64,000 nt of DNA from Nodosilinea sp. WJT8-NPBG4 (GTDB lineage: Bacteria; Cyanobacteriota; Cyanobacteriia; Phormidesmidales; Phormidesmidaceae). The notes under the pieces are model-generated. The model saw only the letters and a program-made list of their open reading frames with translations, was not told where the DNA came from and ran no database searches. A program made the translations under genes and the position numbers. How positions within the stretch are numbered: the stretch's first letter is position 1; every line of letters begins with the position of its first letter. Positions 7,667 through 17,648 of the stretch are shown here, one piece after another. Location: contig JAHHHQ010000038.1 of the NCBI GenBank assembly GCA_019359285.1, forward strand, positions 62,001-126,000. The letters run 5' to 3'.

Positions 7667-10600
7667 ATGGATAGTGTCAGAGTGCTAGACAAACCAGAAC
7701 GACCATTAAATCTTGGCTCGGGGCAAATTGTAAGAGTTCGGTCTCGCCAGTATCTCATCGAAGAAGTCACTCCCGCCCCAATCGCCACGGGCGATACTCT
7801 AGTACGCCTGGCTTGCCTGGAAGACGATGCCCAAGGGGAAGCGCTGGAGGTGTTTTGGGAACGGGAAATTGACGCTCAGGTGATCGAAACCTCTTCCTGG
7901 GAGGCGGTGGCTCACAAGGGCTTTGATGACCCGCGCTACTTTTCCGCCTACCTCCACGCGCTGCGGTGGAACTGTGTCACCTCTACCGAGCCGAAGCTGT
8001 TTCAGGCCCCCTATCGGGCGGGGATTGAAGTCAAAGCCTACCAGCTCGAACCCCTGCGCAAAGCCCTGCGGATGCCCAGGGTGAATCTGTTCATCGCCGA
8101 CGATGTGGGGCTGGGCAAGACCATTGAAGCAGGGCTGATTCTGCGCGAGATGCTGATGCGGCAGAAGATTAAGCGGGTGGTGATTTCTTGCCCACCGTCG
8201 GTGGTGCGCCAGTGGCAGGAAGAGATGGAGAGCCGCTTTGGCCTGACGTTCATCGTCTTTGATCGGGAGTTTGTGGCCGCTAAGCGGCGCGAGCGGGGCT
8301 ACGGCATCAACCCCTGGAAAACCCATACCCGCTTTATCATTTCCCACGCGCTGCTGCGGGATGAAACCTATGCCGCCCCCCTGCGGGACTGGCTGGGCGA
8401 TTTCTCTGCCGGGTCGATGCTGATTTTAGATGAGGCCCACAATGCCGCTCCGGCCAGTGCCTCGCGCTATGCCGTAGATTCGCAGTTAACTAAGACAGTG
8501 CGCGAGTTGGCTCCTCGGTTTGAGCATCGGCTGTTTCTGTCGGCCACCCCCCACAATGGCCACTCCAACAGCTTTGCGGCCTTGCTCGAAATTCTCGACC
8601 CCCAGCGGTTTTGCCGGGGGGTGCCGGTGCGCAGCAAAAAGCTGCTGGATGCGGTGATGGTGCGGCGGTTTAAGCAAGACCTGAGGGAGATCAACGAGCC
8701 CGACTTCCCCAAGCGGGAGATTGTGCCAGTAATTATTGATGGGCTACCAGAAGATGCCCCGGAGCTAAAGCTGGCCCAGCTGTTGCAAGCCTACCGCAAG
8801 CGGCGGGAGCAGCGCCTGAAGGATGCCCCCCGCTCGACCCAGACTACCGCCATGCTGGTGCTGACCAACCTGCAAAAGCGGCTGCTGTCGTCAATCGAAG
8901 CGTTTGCCCGCACCCTCAGCGTCCACCGTCGGGCGATTGAGCGGCAGGCTCAGCAACAGCAGAACGCGACCCAGGGCAGTCTGTCTCTCCTACTGGAGAG
9001 TCCGGGGTCTGATGATGACCGGGCCGACCTGCAAGAAGATGAGGTGCTGGCAGAGGAAGACCAGCAGATGGAGAAGGCCACCTACGCCGCTGGGGAGGCG
9101 ATTTCGCCAGAAGAGCTGGCCCTACTGGAGGAGATGACCCGGCTGGCGGAGCAGGCCCGACGACAGCCCGATAGCCGCATTGTGGAATTGCAGAAATGGC
9201 TGCGGCAAAACCTCTGCCCTGACCTGGGGCAGCCCAGGGCCAAGTGGCTGAACCGACGGGTGCTGATCTTTACGGAATACACCGACACCAAGCGCTATCT
9301 AGAGCAGCAGCTCAAGGCCATCATCGCAGGCAGCGATCGCGAAGACGATCGCATCGGCACCTTCCACGGTGGCATGGGCGACGATCGCCGTGAGGAAATC
9401 AAAGCCGCCTTCAATGCCGACCCGGCCCACAACCCCCTGCGGATTTTGATCGCCACCGATGCGGCGCGGGAGGGGGTGAACCTGCAAAACTTCTGCGCTG
9501 ACCTGTTCCACTTCGATGTGCCCTGGAACCCCAGCCGCATGGAGCAGCGCAACGGCCGGATTGACCGGAAATTGCAGCGATCGCCCGTCGTCCGCTGCCA
9601 CTACTTTGTCTTGCGCCAGCGGCCCGAAGACCGGGTGATTGATGTGCTGGTGAAAAAGACCCAGCGCATTCAGGAGGAGCTGGGCAGCCTGTCGCCCGTG
9701 GTGGAAAAGAATGTGACCAAGCTGCTGGAGCAGGGCATTCGCGCTGAGCAGACCGAGGCGTTGAGCGGGGCCATTGACAACGCTGACCAGGCCGATGCCG
9801 AGTCTACGGGACGGGGCACAGCGATTAAAGAAGAGCTGGAGGCGATTCGCCTCAGGCAAGACAAGCTGCGGCAGCAGCAGGTGGAGCTAGAGGGCATGCT
9901 GCGCGACTCGAAGGAGTGGCTGGGGCTGAGCGATCGCCACTTTCGCGATGCCCTGTCGGTGTCGCTGGAGCTGATGGGGTCAGCGGCGCTAGCACCCCTC
10001 TCGGCGGCGGAGGCGGTAGACAACGAGGAGCGCAGCCGTTGGACGGTGCCCGCCCTCGACCAGCAGGCCGGGGCCGACCCCTCCTGGGCCACCACCCTCG
10101 ATACCCTGCGGGCACCCCGGCAGCGGGGCCAAAAGCTGTGGGACTGGCGCAAGGAGGCCTCCATTCGCCCGGTGGTGTTTCGCGATCCGGGGTCGCTGGA
10201 TGGGGAGGTGGTGCACCTGCACCTGGAACACCGGATGGTGCAGCGGCTGCTGGGGCGGTTTCTCTCCCAGGGGTTTCTCCACGATGAGCTGACGCGGGCC
10301 TGTGTGTGCCGCACCGATGACCCGATACCGAGGGTAATTATTTTGGGGCGGCTTTCGCTCTATGGGGAGCGGGCGGCCCGGCTGCACGATGAGGTGGTGA
10401 CGGTGGCGGCGGAGTGGCTCAACCCAGAGGCCCGAGGCCGGGGTAAGCTACGCCCCCTGACGGAGGGGGAGAAGAAGGCTGTGATGCAGATTTTGGAGGC
10501 ATCGCTGGCGAATCGGCGGCTACAGGAGGTGCCAGAGACACTGATGGAGCGGCTGAAGGGGTTTGTGGGTCGGGATGTGGAGGATTTGCTGCCTAACCTG

Positions 10601-10930
10601 GAGCGGCGGGCGACAGAGCTAACGGAGCGGGCGAAGCGGAAGCTGGCCCAGCGGGGGGAGCGGGAAGCAGCGGAGATGAAGACGCTATTGGAGGAGCAGC
10701 GAAACCGCATCCTGAAGCAGGAGCAGCAGTATGAGACGTTGCAGCTTGGGCTGTTTAACCGGGATGAGATGCGGCAGATTGAGGCGGATCGGCGGCATTG
10801 GCGCACCCGGGTAGAGCAACTGGCGGAGGAGATTGTGACGGAGCCGGAGCGGATTCAGCAGACCTATCAGGTGAAAGCTGAGCGAATTGAGCCGGTGGGG
10901 ATTGTTTATTTATGGCCGGTGTCAAGCTAA
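7667..10930 (+). CDS. drmD: DISARM SNF2-type helicase DrmD
   Basis: DrmD is the SNF2-family helicase that marks class 1 DISARM, a multi-gene anti-phage system. The 1087-residue product has both RecA lobes. Lobe 1 shows DDVGLGKTIEAGLI (Walker A), LILDEAHN (DEAH box) and FLSATPHNG. Lobe 2 shows VLIFTEYTDTKRYL, LIATDAAREGVNLQ and MEQRNGRIDRK (motif VI arginines). A long charged helical region follows to the C-terminus, as in the family. I chose ATG 7667 over an upstream TTG at 7652 because a CAGGA Shine-Dalgarno sits seven bases ahead of it. The gene is intact, and the next DISARM gene (drmMI) follows after one intervening gene. Confidence 0.88.
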   Translation: MDSVRVLDKPERPLNLGSGQIVRVRSRQYLIEEVTPAPIATGDTLVRLACLEDDAQGEALEVFWEREIDAQVIETSSWEAVAHKGFDDPRYFSAYLHALRWNCVTSTEPKLFQAPYRAGIEVKAYQLEPLRKALRMPRVNLFIADDVGLGKTIEAGLILREMLMRQKIKRVVISCPPSVVRQWQEEMESRFGLTFIVFDREFVAAKRRERGYGINPWKTHTRFIISHALLRDETYAAPLRDWLGDFSAGSMLILDEAHNAAPASASRYAVDSQLTKTVRELAPRFEHRLFLSATPHNGHSNSFAALLEILDPQRFCRGVPVRSKKLLDAVMVRRFKQDLREINEPDFPKREIVPVIIDGLPEDAPELKLAQLLQAYRKRREQRLKDAPRSTQTTAMLVLTNLQKRLLSSIEAFARTLSVHRRAIERQAQQQQNATQGSLSLLLESPGSDDDRADLQEDEVLAEEDQQMEKATYAAGEAISPEELALLEEMTRLAEQARRQPDSRIVELQKWLRQNLCPDLGQPRAKWLNRRVLIFTEYTDTKRYLEQQLKAIIAGSDREDDRIGTFHGGMGDDRREEIKAAFNADPAHNPLRILIATDAAREGVNLQNFCADLFHFDVPWNPSRMEQRNGRIDRKLQRSPVVRCHYFVLRQRPEDRVIDVLVKKTQRIQEELGSLSPVVEKNVTKLLEQGIRAEQTEALSGAIDNADQADAESTGRGTAIKEELEAIRLRQDKLRQQQVELEGMLRDSKEWLGLSDRHFRDALSVSLELMGSAALAPLSAAEAVDNEERSRWTVPALDQQAGADPSWATTLDTLRAPRQRGQKLWDWRKEASIRPVVFRDPGSLDGEVVHLHLEHRMVQRLLGRFLSQGFLHDELTRACVCRTDDPIPRVIILGRLSLYGERAARLHDEVVTVAAEWLNPEARGRGKLRPLTEGEKKAVMQILEASLANRRLQEVPETLMERLKGFVGRDVEDLLPNLERRATELTERAKRKLAQRGEREAAEMKTLLEEQRNRILKQEQQYETLQLGLFNRDEMRQIEADRRHWRTRVEQLAEEIVTEPERIQQTYQVKAERIEPVGIVYLWPVSS

Positions 10931-10942
10931 GGGGAGACAACA

Positions 10943-12286
10943 ATGGATATTGCAAAATCTATGTATTTGGGTGGGAAGGAAATCAACGCGAGCAATTCAA
11001 AATTAAAAACTGATTCCTATCGAGAACTTGGCCTTAAATGTGTTTATTGTGAAGAGCCAGTCTTTCATAAAAATGGGTATTACAATAAAGCACATTTTTC
11101 CCATTTCCCATCAATAGATCCTCGAAAATATGAAGAATGCTTAATTAGACAAAGATCTGTGAATGGCATTTCTTTCTCGAGTCATTCTTGGTGGCAGCAT
11201 GGGGGAGATTCACAAAGATTCGATCTATTTCAACAGCATTTCTTTTACATATTAAAATCTGAATTCCCAGATATGGAAATCAAAGAAATATCTGTTGACC
11301 CTCAGGATGTCGAGCTGAGTGAGGTTCAGTTACAAGTCTTAAAGATAGCTGCTCAAAACAAATCTGGAACCGACAAGTATCTGAGAATATGTGATGATAG
11401 ATTCGCTGATATAGAAATAGATATTATCATAGAGGTTCTTGATTATATAACCAAGTCTTCATCAAGAAATATTTTCAAGGCCCTTTCTGAATACTCAATT
11501 AAAAGACTCCTTAAAGCTGAGGGAGCCTTTCAAAGTTATTACTTAGAGCCAGAGGATTTATATTATGACATTGTAAATATCATAATTAGTGTTCCTTGGT
11601 TAAAGGTTTTGGCTAGGATCACCGATGTTAAAATTGAAGAATTATACAGAAGTATTAAAGCTGCCAAAAGAAGAGGCTTCTTAAAGAAAATAAGTTATTC
11701 ATCTGCCGAAAGTAAGTCATATATTTATTGCCACATATCAAAAGTTTTTATTGCAGATATTGACAAATACAGCCTTAGTAATGAGGTTGAAATAGCAAAA
11801 ATCGATATGCGAAGAATGCTATTGTCTAAATGGGTATCTCAAGCAGAAAAAGTGCCAATTTCGGTTGATTTAGGGTCAAGCTCCTTGAAAATAAGTCGTC
11901 AAAATAGCACCTTTTTTAATGAGGCTATTAAAAGGCAGCTGACAATAGAGATTGGAAAAGCCATTAATGCTTACATTGAAGATAATGAGTCACTAGAAGT
12001 TTCGTTTTGGCATCCTAACTTAGGGAAAATATGCTTAGATGAATCCATCGAAGATTTTTTGGAGGCAAGAGAGTCAAAAGTCTTTCTGGTTAGAAATTCT
12101 TCTCCAAGAGATATTGCTTTAATAAGAATTAATGAGTCTTCAATTAAATATCAAAACTATATATTCAATAGTAACTGCGTAAAAGTCACTGACGAATACC
12201 GTCGCTTGATTAAAGAGGGCAATCTTGAGGTTGAAAAAGCCGTTGCCGAGTTACTGCAAGAAATTCATTCACTTCTTAAAAGATAA
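10943..12286 (+). CDS. Unknown protein with CoiA-like N-terminal Cys/His zinc motif
   Basis: This 447-residue protein starts 12 bases after drmD with a good GGGGAG ribosome site. Near residues 32-55 it has the pattern CVYC, then KNGYYNKAHFSHF, matching the Cys-x2-Cys...HFxH zinc-binding start of CoiA-type competence and nuclease-like proteins. The CoiA nuclease residues themselves are not evident, and the rest of the protein is not recognised. Composition is much more AT-rich than drmD and drmMI on either side, so it looks inserted between two normally neighbouring DISARM genes. A DNA-related accessory role is plausible from context only. Confidence 0.62.
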   Translation: MDIAKSMYLGGKEINASNSKLKTDSYRELGLKCVYCEEPVFHKNGYYNKAHFSHFPSIDPRKYEECLIRQRSVNGISFSSHSWWQHGGDSQRFDLFQQHFFYILKSEFPDMEIKEISVDPQDVELSEVQLQVLKIAAQNKSGTDKYLRICDDRFADIEIDIIIEVLDYITKSSSRNIFKALSEYSIKRLLKAEGAFQSYYLEPEDLYYDIVNIIISVPWLKVLARITDVKIEELYRSIKAAKRRGFLKKISYSSAESKSYIYCHISKVFIADIDKYSLSNEVEIAKIDMRRMLLSKWVSQAEKVPISVDLGSSSLKISRQNSTFFNEAIKRQLTIEIGKAINAYIEDNESLEVSFWHPNLGKICLDESIEDFLEARESKVFLVRNSSPRDIALIRINESSIKYQNYIFNSNCVKVTDEYRRLIKEGNLEVEKAVAELLQEIHSLLKR

Positions 12287-13142
12287 ACAGGTAGTAAAAC
12301 AGTCTAAACGCAGTAGATATTATGGCAACTGATTTAGATATCCTCAGGCACCAAGAATGGCTTGGTCTGCTACAACCGGTGGGACTGGTCGTGTCGCCGC
12401 CTGCTTTGATCAAAGCCCAGGCGGTGATCGATCGCGCCAAGCTGGTAAACCTGCAAGAGCGGCTGCAAGGCGTGGTGTCCACCGAGGCTATCCCTCGCCA
12501 TGGGGATGAGGGTATTGCCTGGATTGAGAACTTCCCCGCCTTTACCCAGAAGGTGCTGGATTGGATGCCCGAAGATCTGATGGCGGCGGATGATTTGCCC
12601 GATCGCCTCTCGGCGGTGCTGCCTAGCTATGGCGAGACCCTGCGGCCCACCTATGGGGTCAAAGACCCCGACAGTGACGAGTGGGTTTTGCTAATTCAAG
12701 AGCTGGCACCGGGGCTGCCGTTGGATGAGGATGACCCGGCGGCGACGACGGGGCAGGGGTGGAAGGCGAGCTTTCAGGCCAAGTTTGAGCGGTTGCTGCG
12801 GGAGACGGGCATCCCCACCGGGCTGCTGGTGAATGGTACCGAGATGCGGCTGGTGTATGCCCCCAGTGGCGAGTCGTCGGGGTATCTCACCTTTCCGGTG
12901 CAGGCGATGGTGGAGGTGCCGGGGCGGCTGATTTTGGGGGCGCTGGATCTGCTGATTGGGGCCGATCGCCTCTTTAACGTGCCCGAAAACCAGCGGTTGA
13001 ACCGGCTGCTGGTGGAGAGCCGCAACTACCAGGCCGAGGTTTCAAACAAGCTGGCCAGCCAGGTGCTCGATGCCCTGTGGGAACTGCTGCGCGGCTTCCA
13101 GGCGGCAGATGCCGCCGCCAACGGCAAAATCTTTGCCCCCTT

Positions 13143-13187
13143 CTTATCACCCCTCGCCCGTTCTGGGAGAGGGGCCGGGGGTGAGGG
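13143..13187. repeat. Palindromic intergenic-type repeat inside drmMI
   Basis: The segment contains CCCCTCGCCCGTTCTGGGAG followed by AGGGGCCGGGGGTGAGGG, the GC-rich palindrome commonly dispersed between bacterial genes. Here it is in frame and would encode LSPLARSGRGAGGEGQ, which interrupts otherwise family-like methylase sequence. Recognition is by eye. Confidence 0.55.
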
Positions 13188-16100
13188 CCAACACATCTAC
13201 GGCGGCCTGATCGCCACGCTGATGCGGCTGGTGTTTTTGCTCTATGCCGAAGACGAGGGGCTGATGCCCGATGATGAGGTCTACCAGCGCCACTATGCCG
13301 TGTCGGGCCTCTACGAAAAGCTGCGGGAAGACGCGGGCAGCTACCCCGACACGATGGATCAGCGCTATGGGGCCTGGGCCTCGTTGCTGAGCTTGTTTCG
13401 GCTGGTGTACGACGGCGGCGGAGCCTACGACGAATATCTGCCCGCTCGCCACGGGCAACTGTTTGACCCTGACGAGTATCCGTTTTTGGAAGGGCGACCC
13501 CAGGGCACCCAGTATGGGACCCATGGCCGGGTAGAAGCGCCCCGCATTGCCGATGGGGTGGTTCACCGGATGCTCGACAAGCTGCTGCTGCTGGATGGCG
13601 ATCGCCTCTCGTACCGCGCCCTCGACGTGGAGCAGATCGGCTCGGTGTATGAGGCGATTATGGGCTACGAGGTGGAGGTGGCCGAGGGGCTGGCCATTGC
13701 CGTAAAGCCGAAGGATGTGGTGATCAACGTCGAGGCGCTGCTGGCAGAGAAGCCAGGGAACCGGGCCAAAGGGCTGCAAGAGCTGGCGGAGTGCAAGCTG
13801 ACGGGCAAAGGGGCCACGGCGCTAAAGGAGGCCCAGACCCCCGCCGACTTGGTGGCGGCCCTGGGCAGTCGGGTATCGTCGCGGACGCCGAACCTGTTGG
13901 CTCCGGGCAACCTTTACCTACAACCGGGGGAAGAACGGCGACGGACGGGGTCGCACTATACACCCCGGAAGTTGACTCAGCCGATTGTGGCGACGACGCT
14001 GCGGCCCATTTTTGAGCAGTTGGGCGACTACCCCACGCCAGAGCAAATTTTGGAGTTGAAGGTGTGCGACCTGGCGATGGGGTCGGCGGCGTTTTTGGTG
14101 GAGGCCTGTCGGCAACTGGCAGAGAAGCTGGTGGAAGCGTGGGATACCCATGGTCAGCCTGCCAACCTGCCCGCTGCGGTGGAGCCGTTGCTCTATGCCC
14201 GTCGCCTGGTGGCCCAGCGGTGCCTATATGGGGTGGATAAAAACCCCTTTGCGGTGAACCTGGCGAAGCTGTCGCTGTGGCTGGTAACCCTGGCCAAAGA
14301 CCAGCCCTTTACCTTTGTGGATCATGCGCTGAAGTGTGGGGATTCGCTGGTGGGGCTGACGCGATCGCAGATCGGCAGCTTTGGCAAAGACCCGACGGAA
14401 GACTTGCCGCTGTTTAAGTACCTGAAGGAGAAGGTAGACCGGGCGAAGGCGTATCGATCGCAGATTCAAGCGCTGGATACGCGGACAGATGAGGATGCCG
14501 AGGCGAAGCTGGCCCAGTGGCAGCGGGCGGAGCTGGAAGAGGCCAAGCTGATTGGCGATGTGAAGATTGCGGCGTTTTTTAACGGCGGCAGCAAGAAGGA
14601 TCGGGAGGCGAAGCTCTCGGAATATGGCGACCTCGTCCGCACCTGGCGACAATCTGCCTACACCCAAGGCGACCCATCCACCGTTGGGCTGGGCGATCGC
14701 AACGAAGCCCATCCACCCATCCACTCATCGACTCCCTCGCCGCTTCACGAACTCCAAACGGCCCTGCGCCACGGAGAAAGGGCCATCGCACCGTTTAACT
14801 GGGAAATTGAGTTTCCAGAGGTGTTTGATCGGGAGAATCCTGGGTTTGATGCGATCGTAGGAAATCCACCATTTGCAGGGAAGAACAACGTCATTCATAG
14901 CAACCCTGAAGGATATGTGGATTGGCTTAAAGAAGTACATCCTGAATCTCATGGCAACGCGGATTTAGTCGCTCATTTCTTCCGCCGAGCGTTCAATATT
15001 ATTCGCAAAGGAGGCACCTACGGCCTCATTTCAACTAACACCATTGCCCAGGGGAATACCCGCAGCAGCGGTTTACGCTTTATCTGTAATCACGGGGGCA
15101 CCATTTACAACGCTCAAAAACGAGTGAAATGGCCCGGATTAGCGGCGGTTGTGATTAGTGTAGTGAATATTTTTAAGGGCGAATACAGCGGCAAAAAGAC
15201 CCTAGATAGGCAAGAATCCGACACAATTACTGCCTTTTTGTTCCATGCGGGCGGCAATGACGACCCACAGGTTTTATTGGCGAATAAGAACAAAAGCTTT
15301 CAGGGCAGTATCGTGCTGGGGATGGGCTTTACTTTTGATGACAACAACTCAGAGGCTACACCCATTGCCGAAATGCACCGCCTGATTGAAGAAAATCCCC
15401 GCAACGCCGAGCGGATTTTTCCCTACATTGGCGGCGAGGAGGTAAACAGCAGCCCTACCCATGCCCACCGTCGCTATGTGATTGATTTTGGTGAGATGGC
15501 AGAGTCGGAGGCAAGGCAGTGGCCGGATTTGATGACGATTGTGGAGGAAACTGTTAAGCCTGAGCGAGATAAATTAGGCAATAACGCAGATGCGAAACGT
15601 AGAAAAGAACGTTGGTGGCTTTGGGGAAGATATACACCTGCTTTGTTTAGAGCGATCGCGTAGTGCGATCAAGTTTTGGTTATCGCCCGGCACCAGCAAT
15701 ACTGGTCGATTGGATTCATGCCTTCAAATGTTGTCTTCTCAGAAGGTCTAGTAATTGTTGCTGATCAACACTATTCAACTTTCTCTATTCTCAAATCTCG
15801 TCTTCATGAAGTATGGGTTCGTTTCTTTGGTTCTTCCCTAGAAGATAGGCTTCGATACACTCCTTCTGACTGCTTTGAAACCTTCCCCTTTCCTGCCAAC
15901 TGGGAAACCGACCCCACCCTAGAAGCGATCGGCAAAACCTACTATGACTACCGCGCCGACCTCATGGTGTGCAACAACCAGGGCCTCACCGACACCTACA
16001 ACCGCTTCCACGACCCCACCGAACGCGACCCCGACATCCTCCACCTCCGCCACCTGCACGAACAGATGGATCTCGCCGTCCTCGCCGCCTACGGCTGGCC

Positions 16101-16377
16101 CGACATCGACACCACCTGCGGTTTCGCCCTCGACTACCTCGACACCGACCCCGACGACCTACCCCCCGCCGCCGCCGAGCGCGTCGCCAGCGGCGACCTC
16201 TTCTTTGCCACCGCCGACGAAGCCGCCGCCTTTGGTGCCCTCATCAGCACCGGCAAACGCAAACTCCCCTGGCGCTACAAATGGCCCGAAGCCACCCACG
16301 ACCAAGTCCTCGCCCGCCTGCTCGACCTCAACCAGCAGCGCCACTTAGAAGAAGTGCGGGGGCATAAAGCGGCGAAG

Positions 16378-16420
16378 CCCAATTCAAAAGGCAAAATTCA
16401 AAATTCAAAAGGTAAAGGGG
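16378..16420. repeat. AATTCAAAA-type short repeat in drmMI 3' end
   Basis: Three copies of the unit AATTCAAAA occur in tandem-like order, encoding a lysine, asparagine and serine-rich tail. Related units occur between genes at about 32478-32500 and 33958-33980. This kind of short tandem repeat is typical of cyanobacterial intergenic DNA. Confidence 0.55.
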
Positions 16421-16480
16421 CGAAGCAAGCAAAATTAGAGTCAGAGACCCCCACAATCCCCGGTATGGAGGTATAGACCC

Positions 16481-16792
16481 ATGACAGCGCCCCTAAACCC
16501 CGGCCTCCAAGACCTGCTCCAGGCCAAGAAAGCCCAAATTTTGGCGATCGCCGACCGCCACGGAGCCTATAACATCCGTGTCTTTGGCTCCATCGCCCGG
16601 GCCGAAGCTACAGACACCAGCGATATCGACCTACTCGTAGACTACGACCCCGCCCGCCGCAGCCCATGGTTTCCGGTAGGGCTAGTGCAAGAGCTAGAAG
16701 CCTTGCTAGAGCACAAGGTAGACGTAGCTACCCCAGCCATGCTCAAAGAGCGCATCCGCGATCGCGTCATGCAGGAGGCCATCCCCCTATGA
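16481..16792 (+). CDS. mntA: MntA-type nucleotidyltransferase antitoxin
   Basis: MntA proteins are minimal nucleotidyltransferases that silence a partner HEPN RNase by adding AMP groups to it. The 103-residue product has the signature GSIARAEATDTSDIDLLVDY (about residues 33-52), giving the GSxAR...DxD active site. It starts at an ATG preceded by GGAGG, four bases after the drmMI frame ends, and overlaps the next gene as ATGA. Length and motif are normal, so the antitoxin appears functional. Confidence 0.87.
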   Translation: MTAPLNPGLQDLLQAKKAQILAIADRHGAYNIRVFGSIARAEATDTSDIDLLVDYDPARRSPWFPVGLVQELEALLEHKVDVATPAMLKERIRDRVMQEAIPL

Positions 16793-17130
16793 GGCGCGAC
16801 GACGAACGACTGCAAGATATTTTGGATGCGATCGCTGCGATCGAACGCTATACCCAACAAGGGCAGGCTGCATTTGAAAGCCAAGAGCTGATTCAGGTTT
16901 GGATTGCCCACCATTTGCAAATGATTGGGGAAGCTGCGACAGCCTTATCCCCAGACTTAAAAGCAAGATATTCCAATATTTCTTGGCCGCAGATCATTGG
17001 CTTACGGAACCTACTGGTGCATGAATACTTTCGGGTTGACACCCAAGTTCTTTGGGACATTGCTAACAACGACCTGCAACCTCTCAAGACCAGCATTCAA
17101 GCCATATTGCAAGACCTAGAAGCGCCCTAG
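16789..17130 (+). CDS. hepT: HepT-type HEPN RNase toxin (DUF86)
   Basis: The 113-residue protein is a HEPN-domain toxin of the HepT/DUF86 family, an RNase that acts in pair with MntA. The catalytic RX4H motif is visible as RNLLVHEY near residues 81-88; the tyrosine after the histidine is the residue modified by MntA in characterised pairs (family knowledge). The start ATG at 16789 overlaps the mntA stop; a longer in-frame extension back to 16666 would run through mntA and is not supported. The cassette is inserted in the DISARM region between drmMI and drmA. Confidence 0.87.
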   Translation: MRRDDERLQDILDAIAAIERYTQQGQAAFESQELIQVWIAHHLQMIGEAATALSPDLKARYSNISWPQIIGLRNLLVHEYFRVDTQVLWDIANNDLQPLKTSIQAILQDLEAP

Positions 17131-17155
17131 CTGACGTTACCGAGGAGAGCATTTT

Positions 17156-17580
17156 ATGAAACTACACCTCAACTCAATCCTTGTTACTGGATTAATGACA
17201 CTGGGGCGATCGCCTGGGCCACCCCTGCCACCTCCCGCCCTTACCCCGACCAAGTCGGCGTCTGCTACGCGTTCCAGGGCGACACCCAAGCCCGCCTCGA
17301 ACCCTGCATCATCAGCGCGGGCTATGGGGCTGGTGCCCACTACACCGTGTTGAATTGGATGGATGGTACCAAAACCAGCATTACGATGGTCAATGCCTGC
17401 GCCGATGGGAACTATGACCCAAGTGGCTACTGCCGCTACACCGTCAACGATCGCGATGCAGAGGTTTACCAGCGCGATGTTTTCTTAGGCGAAACCACCT
17501 TCGACGACCCCGACAACCTATCTTGCTACCGCGTCATCTCCACCGACAGCAGTTTTTGCTATCGGTTTAACGAAAGCTAG
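17156..17580 (+). pseudogene. Small secreted protein with one-base frameshift in signal peptide
   Basis: The ATG at 17156 opens MKLHLNSILVTGLMTLG, a clear signal-peptide core, but the frame then turns into proline-rich nonsense. The neighbouring frame picks up as AIAWA, then TPATSRPYPDQVGVCYAFQ, and runs cleanly to 17580 through a Cys-containing secreted domain (VNACADGNYDPSGYC, LSCYRVISTDSSFCYRF). Adding one G to the GGGG run at 17203-17206 restores a single protein with a cleavage site after AWA. This is a recent frameshift or a homopolymer sequencing error. The mature family is not recognised. Confidence 0.65.
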
Positions 17581-17648
17581 CTGCGTCATATATTTCCTGA
17601 TTTATTCGTCAAGTCTCAACCAAACCCCTATTTGTAATCTCTTAAACC

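Larger units (their letters stand above)
12322..16476 (+). pseudogene. drmMI: DISARM-type N6-adenine methyltransferase DrmMI, interrupted by in-frame TAG
   Basis: DrmMI methylates host DNA so that class 1 DISARM spares it. The first part (1113 codons) contains motif I as DLAMGSAAFLVEA (about residue 583), the VDKNPFAVNLAKL segment, and motif IV NPPF (about 847). At 15661-15663 a TAG interrupts the reading frame. The same frame continues after it as CDQVLVIARHQQYW and stays open to 16476, giving the target-recognition/C-terminal part (LPSNVVFS-like segment, then FETFPFPANWE). No base is gained or lost, so this is a nonsense change rather than a frameshift. Without readthrough, two fragments would result and the recognition part would be lost; an internal ATG lies at 15718. 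The frame also carries repeat-like inserts at 13143-13187, 14703-14740 and 16378-16420. Confidence 0.82.

Noticed and set aside
15944..16367. Long Pro/Ser/Thr- and Arg-rich frames overlapping the methylase 3' part
   Set aside because: They are out-of-frame shadows of a GC-rich gene with low-complexity translations and no ribosome site.
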